From assembly GCA_004556165.1 (NCBI GenBank), contig SFIR01000004.1, forward strand, positions 9,338 to 73,337: a DNA stretch of 64,000 nucleotides. Reading direction: 5' to 3'. The notes under the pieces are model-generated. The model was not told where the DNA came from, did not search any database, and saw only the letters and a program-made list of their open reading frames with translations. Source of the stretch: Clostridiales bacterium (lineage in GTDB: Bacteria; Bacillota; Clostridia; Christensenellales; CAG-138). Numbering within the stretch: the first letter of the stretch is position 1; every line of letters begins with the position of its first letter. The translations under genes were made by a program, and so were the position numbers. This document shows positions 60,534 through 64,000 of the stretch, piece after piece.

Positions 60534-62179
60534 TCTACACCATTTATTCCGATTCCTTCCTTGTTTACGATCCGCGGTTACCCGAGTACGCGGTCATCGA
60601 TCCCATACTGAACTTATCTGTAAACGAGCCCGGATTACTGACGTTTACCGTTCCCGATACGAATCCGTCTGCGGGAAACATAACGAAGCTCGTCAGCAGA
60701 ATAAAGGTATTCAGGGACAGCTACCAGATATTCCAAGGCAGAGCGATCAAGGATGAGCGCACACTCGGGAATATGCACAAATACACAGTCGAAGGGTGCA
60801 TCGCGTTTCTTATCGACAGCGTGCGGGAGCCATATTCCTTTACGGGCACTCCTGCACAGTTCTTTGCTTTCCTGCTAAACGGCCATAATGGAAGCGTAGC
60901 AGAATCACAGAGGCTAATTGCCGGTTCTTGCACTGTCACCGATGAAAACGACATTACCCCGTATTCAGAGCTTTGGGACTCTACATGGAACGTGATGAAG
61001 AGCAAACTCATCGACAAGTATGGAGGGTATCTGTATGTTACGTTCAACCGGGACAGTAAACCCGTTCTAAACTGGCTTGCTGAGCCGCCCGATACGGCTA
61101 CACAGAAGATCGAGTTCGGAGAGAACCTGTTATCACTGGCGATAACAAAAGACGCGGATGAATCGTACACAGCATGCGTTCCGCTTGGAGCAAAGCTGAA
61201 GGCTATCGATCCTGCATATGAGACCGAAGCAAGGCTTACGATCGCGGACGTTCATGACAACGATCCCCGGCTCATCGATTCGGCGAATGCCGCTATCTAT
61301 GGCACCATCTATGCTCCTGTCAGTCTTACCACATGGGATGACGTTACCCTTCCGACGAACCTGTTACACAAAGCACAGGCATGGCTTGCGGCGCAGGGTG
61401 CAAGATTGAAGGAAACGATACAGCTGACGGCTGTGGACCTTGCCGCCCTTGATACCAACGTTGAAACGTTCAAGTTCCTCGACCGAGTTATCGTCTCGTG
61501 CGGCGACATACTGCCTGAAGCGTATTTTGTGCTGACCAAAATGACTATCCCTATTCAGAACCCGGCCGCTACACGTATCACGATAGGAGACAGCCGGGCT
61601 TCGCTCGTTGCGGATAATACCGGCAGGATAAACGGAGCGATCGACAGGATCGAGGGCATCGAGTCAGACTACGTCACCAACAGCGGTGCTGTAGAGATAG
61701 TCCAACAGCAGATCACCAACAATACAAGCATCCTCCAGTCGGCACAGCAGATCATCATGTCGGCGCTGGAGGACTATGTTGCCACTTCCGATTTCGAGCA
61801 GTTTCAGAGCACTGTTATGACCACGCTTTCGGTCATGGCAGGCACTATCGAGATGAACTTCTATGAAACGAATTCTGAAATATCGGATCTGAACGGAGAT
61901 ATGAATCAGCAGTTTGAGGCCATACATGGTTTCATACGCATGATTGCCTCCGGCATCGTCATCGGCGAGAGCACCTCTAACATAAAGCTTAAGCTCGAAA
62001 ACGACATCCTCTACTTCTTCACCGGTGACGAGGATTCCGTATCCACGGAGAACGCCATAGCCTATTTCTCGGCTGGAAAGCTGTATGTCAATACCGTGCA
62101 GATCCTTACCGGTATGAGGATTGGCCCCTTCGCATGGATGCCGGAGTCAGACAACCTTAATTTCAAGCTTACGGAGTGA
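60530..62179 (+). CDS. Phage tail-tip protein (prophage endopeptidase/Tal type)
   Basis: The ATG overlaps the Dit stop by 4 bases. Residues 1-370 match the siphophage tail-associated (Tal/gp18-like) fold: YSDSFLVYDPRLPEYAV, FRDSYQIFQGRAI and a FLDRVIVSCGD segment. The C-terminal 180 residues are helical with QQQITNNTSILQSAQQ and a DLNGDMNQQFEAIHG stretch, then a beta end. This protein forms the tail tip and can carry the host-wall enzyme; no enzymatic motif is clear here. Confidence 0.82.
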   Translation: MIYTIYSDSFLVYDPRLPEYAVIDPILNLSVNEPGLLTFTVPDTNPSAGNITKLVSRIKVFRDSYQIFQGRAIKDERTLGNMHKYTVEGCIAFLIDSVREPYSFTGTPAQFFAFLLNGHNGSVAESQRLIAGSCTVTDENDITPYSELWDSTWNVMKSKLIDKYGGYLYVTFNRDSKPVLNWLAEPPDTATQKIEFGENLLSLAITKDADESYTACVPLGAKLKAIDPAYETEARLTIADVHDNDPRLIDSANAAIYGTIYAPVSLTTWDDVTLPTNLLHKAQAWLAAQGARLKETIQLTAVDLAALDTNVETFKFLDRVIVSCGDILPEAYFVLTKMTIPIQNPAATRITIGDSRASLVADNTGRINGAIDRIEGIESDYVTNSGAVEIVQQQITNNTSILQSAQQIIMSALEDYVATSDFEQFQSTVMTTLSVMAGTIEMNFYETNSEISDLNGDMNQQFEAIHGFIRMIASGIVIGESTSNIKLKLENDILYFFTGDEDSVSTENAIAYFSAGKLYVNTVQILTGMRIGPFAWMPESDNLNFKLTE

Positions 62180-62183
62180 TGAT

Positions 62184-64000
62184 ATGGCAGACAGGACAAC
62201 ACCGATACATTCGGGATACAGCATAATAAACGGATCGTTCTCCGGAACGGCAACGGCCAAGCTCGGCTGCTGGATGGAGTACAAGGTCACGAGCCAGTCG
62301 GTCGAAAACAACACCTCAACGATCCGTTTCTATATCTACATTGCGAACGTTGCGGCCTCCACAGGCTACCATATTTATTGCAACAACTACGACCAGACGA
62401 ACCGCGGCAGTATGACTGTCAGGGCCAACGGTACGACCGTTTACACGCGACAGAAGCGAGGCTTCGCAACTGACCTCATTCCGACCGCTTCCGATCACAC
62501 GACACAGTATCAGACGCCATACGGCAATGCCGAAGGGACAAAGTTCCTGACGGTCATGACAGATAACGCTGATACAGAAGCCGCAGGATACGGCACATGT
62601 GTTATCAACCACAATGCCGATGGCACAGGTTCTGTCACGCTTTCATGGAATGCTGACTGTTCGTTTGCCAACTCTCTGAAACTTATTACGGGATCTGCTA
62701 CGGTAACGCTCCCGACGATACCCAGAGCTACCACACCTTCTGTTGGATCGCTTACGATGGGTTCAGCGGGAACGATCACGCTTTCTCCGGCTTCTTCCTC
62801 GTTTACTCATACTTTGAGGTATCAGGTGGGTTCCGCGTCAGGAACGATCGTCACAAAGACGTCGAACACCTCTGTGAACTGGACGCCGTCTCGAACACTC
62901 GCAAATCAGGCTCCGAATTCTACCACGGCAGTGGGAACGCTGTACTGCGACACTTACTCCGGGAATACGCTGATCGGAACTAAGTCAGTTTCGATAACGA
63001 TAAACGTTCCCGCGTCGATAGTGCCGTCCGCAACTTATACGCTCACGGGCTCGGATTCGAATATTGCCGGTCAGTTCAACGCGTTTATACAGAACAAAAC
63101 GAGACTGAATGTCAATGTCAACGCATCAGGCACATACGGCTCGACCATAGTATCGGTAACGACCACCATAAACGGAACCACATACACCGAAGCGTCGTTC
63201 ACTACCGAAGCGCTGACACGGAGCGGCACACAGAGCTTTACTATTGTGGTCAAGGACTCCCGAAACAGGACGAAAACGATCACAGGGACGTATGAGGTGG
63301 TCGCCTACAAGTCGCCTACAGTGAATATCGCCTCGGTCTTTCGCTGTAACAGTTCGGGTGTGCTATCCCATAACGGAACGTACATATCTATCAGGATAAA
63401 GGTGAATATCAGTTCGCTTGATTCCTCAAACGACGCTTCGATCATAGTTCAGAGCAAGAGGAAAACGGCTACGAACTATACAGACCTCAAAACATGGTCC
63501 GGCACATATTCGTTGAATGGCACTTATGTGTGCGGCGGTTCTCTCTCGAGCCAGTACGCATACGACATAAGGGTAAAAGTCAGCGACTACTTCGAGACGG
63601 TCTATGCATACGCCGACATCACGACCGCGGATACAATCTTCTCTATTCGAAACAACGGACTCGGGATGGCGATAGGCAAGATATCCGAGCAGGACAAGTT
63701 CGAGATGGGCTGGGATGCTGTTTTTCACGAGGATGTGACTTTCGAGGGAGCGGTAAGCTTCTCGTCGCTGACTTGGCTACGGGATCTTATTTATCCCGTG
63801 GGTTCGATACGAATGACCACAGATCCTACTGGCGCTACCACGTTTCTCGGGGGGACGTGGGAATTGTGGGGTTCAGGTAGAGTACCTGTCGGCGTCGATC
63901 CGAACGACCGTGATTTCAACGATGCAGAGTTGACAGGTGGCGCAAAGACGGTAACTCTCTCCACAGCGAATCTGCCTTCGCATTACCATTCGTTATCGTC
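62184..64000 (+). CDS. Phage structural protein, DUF859-like with collar-type end (3' end cut)
   Basis: The frame from the ATG at 62184 stays open to the window edge (605 codons). The N-terminus (MADRTTPIHSGYSIINGSF) and the middle (CVINHNADGTGSVTLSW, RTLANQAPNSTTAVG) resemble DUF859 minor structural proteins with Ig-like domains. Near the end GMAIGKISEQDKFEMGWD, YPVGSIRMTTDPTG and GGTWELWGSGRVPVGV are typical of phage baseplate or tail-fibre ends. It is probably a receptor-binding or tail-fibre protein. The stop codon is outside the window. Confidence 0.82.
   Translation, partial: MADRTTPIHSGYSIINGSFSGTATAKLGCWMEYKVTSQSVENNTSTIRFYIYIANVAASTGYHIYCNNYDQTNRGSMTVRANGTTVYTRQKRGFATDLIPTASDHTTQYQTPYGNAEGTKFLTVMTDNADTEAAGYGTCVINHNADGTGSVTLSWNADCSFANSLKLITGSATVTLPTIPRATTPSVGSLTMGSAGTITLSPASSSFTHTLRYQVGSASGTIVTKTSNTSVNWTPSRTLANQAPNSTTAVGTLYCDTYSGNTLIGTKSVSITINVPASIVPSATYTLTGSDSNIAGQFNAFIQNKTRLNVNVNASGTYGSTIVSVTTTINGTTYTEASFTTEALTRSGTQSFTIVVKDSRNRTKTITGTYEVVAYKSPTVNIASVFRCNSSGVLSHNGTYISIRIKVNISSLDSSNDASIIVQSKRKTATNYTDLKTWSGTYSLNGTYVCGGSLSSQYAYDIRVKVSDYFETVYAYADITTADTIFSIRNNGLGMAIGKISEQDKFEMGWDAVFHEDVTFEGAVSFSSLTWLRDLIYPVGSIRMTTDPTGATTFLGGTWELWGSGRVPVGVDPNDRDFNDAELTGGAKTVTLSTANLPSHYHSLS

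Overview
The window reads as a chromosomal segment of an anaerobic, spore-forming, low-to-mid GC member of the Clostridia, probably an uncultured gut species. This is inferred from the genes: a four-part sodium-pumping decarboxylase, GerW and a DUF2953 partner, KamB/KamC-like proteins, a DUF1385 protein, a GerW-DacF-RluB cluster, WhiA with RapZ, strong AGGAGG ribosome sites and proline/threonine/glutamate-rich lipoprotein linkers. No rRNA marker is present, so the taxonomy is not firm.

Layout. 1-4.76 kb (minus): end of a surface-polysaccharide operon (glycosyltransferase cut by the window edge, FkbH-like HAD protein, polysaccharide deacetylase, EpsG-like protein) with its promoter visible. 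4.8-8.4 kb (minus): oadG-like, biotin carrier, oadB and oadA genes. 8.6-11.6 kb (minus): DUF2953, gerW, dacF-like and rluB. 11.7-15.3 kb (plus): ruvC-ruvA-ruvB, then a coiled-coil protein with a very cysteine-rich tail. 15.5-17 kb: a small secreted two-repeat protein and a phosphoribosyltransferase. 17.6-29.3 kb (minus): prfA, prmC, yqhQ-like, cysS, a lone PTS IIC, a membrane lipoprotein, kamC-like, kamB-like and a class A PBP. 29.4-32.8 kb: ThrE exporter, RluA enzyme, DUF2804 protein. 32.9-34.2 kb: tRNA-Arg(ACG) followed by a palindrome-rich cassette with a frameshifted four-helix-bundle gene. 34.2-43 kb: envelope functions (M23 peptidase, HtrA-like protease, a WalRK-like two-component pair, a radical SAM protein, a solute-binding-like protein, two tandem lipoproteins behind a structured leader). 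43.1-51.9 kb (plus): murB-rapZ-whiA-dnaE-pfkA-rlmD, a housekeeping block.

After rlmD the content becomes accessory. From 52 kb there is a type I restriction-modification operon (HTH gene, hsdM, hsdS) whose hsdR stops after 141 codons. Directly behind the truncated hsdR is a siphophage tail module: tail assembly chaperone with a textbook -1 frameshift site, tape measure, distal tail protein, tail endopeptidase-like protein and a DUF859-like structural protein that runs off the window. The join at about 56.8 kb is the most striking point: it is either a real prophage or recombination junction inside hsdR, or an assembly chimera.

The clearest leads for new biology are the cysteine-rich protein behind ruvB, the kamB/kamC pair with no aminomutase nearby, the leader RNA at 41.3-41.5 kb with mutually exclusive pairings and a 7-codon ORF, the repeated GGTTAGAT motif at the restriction-modification promoter, and the palindromic cassette behind tRNA-Arg. 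All product names come from reading motifs by eye; no database search was run.
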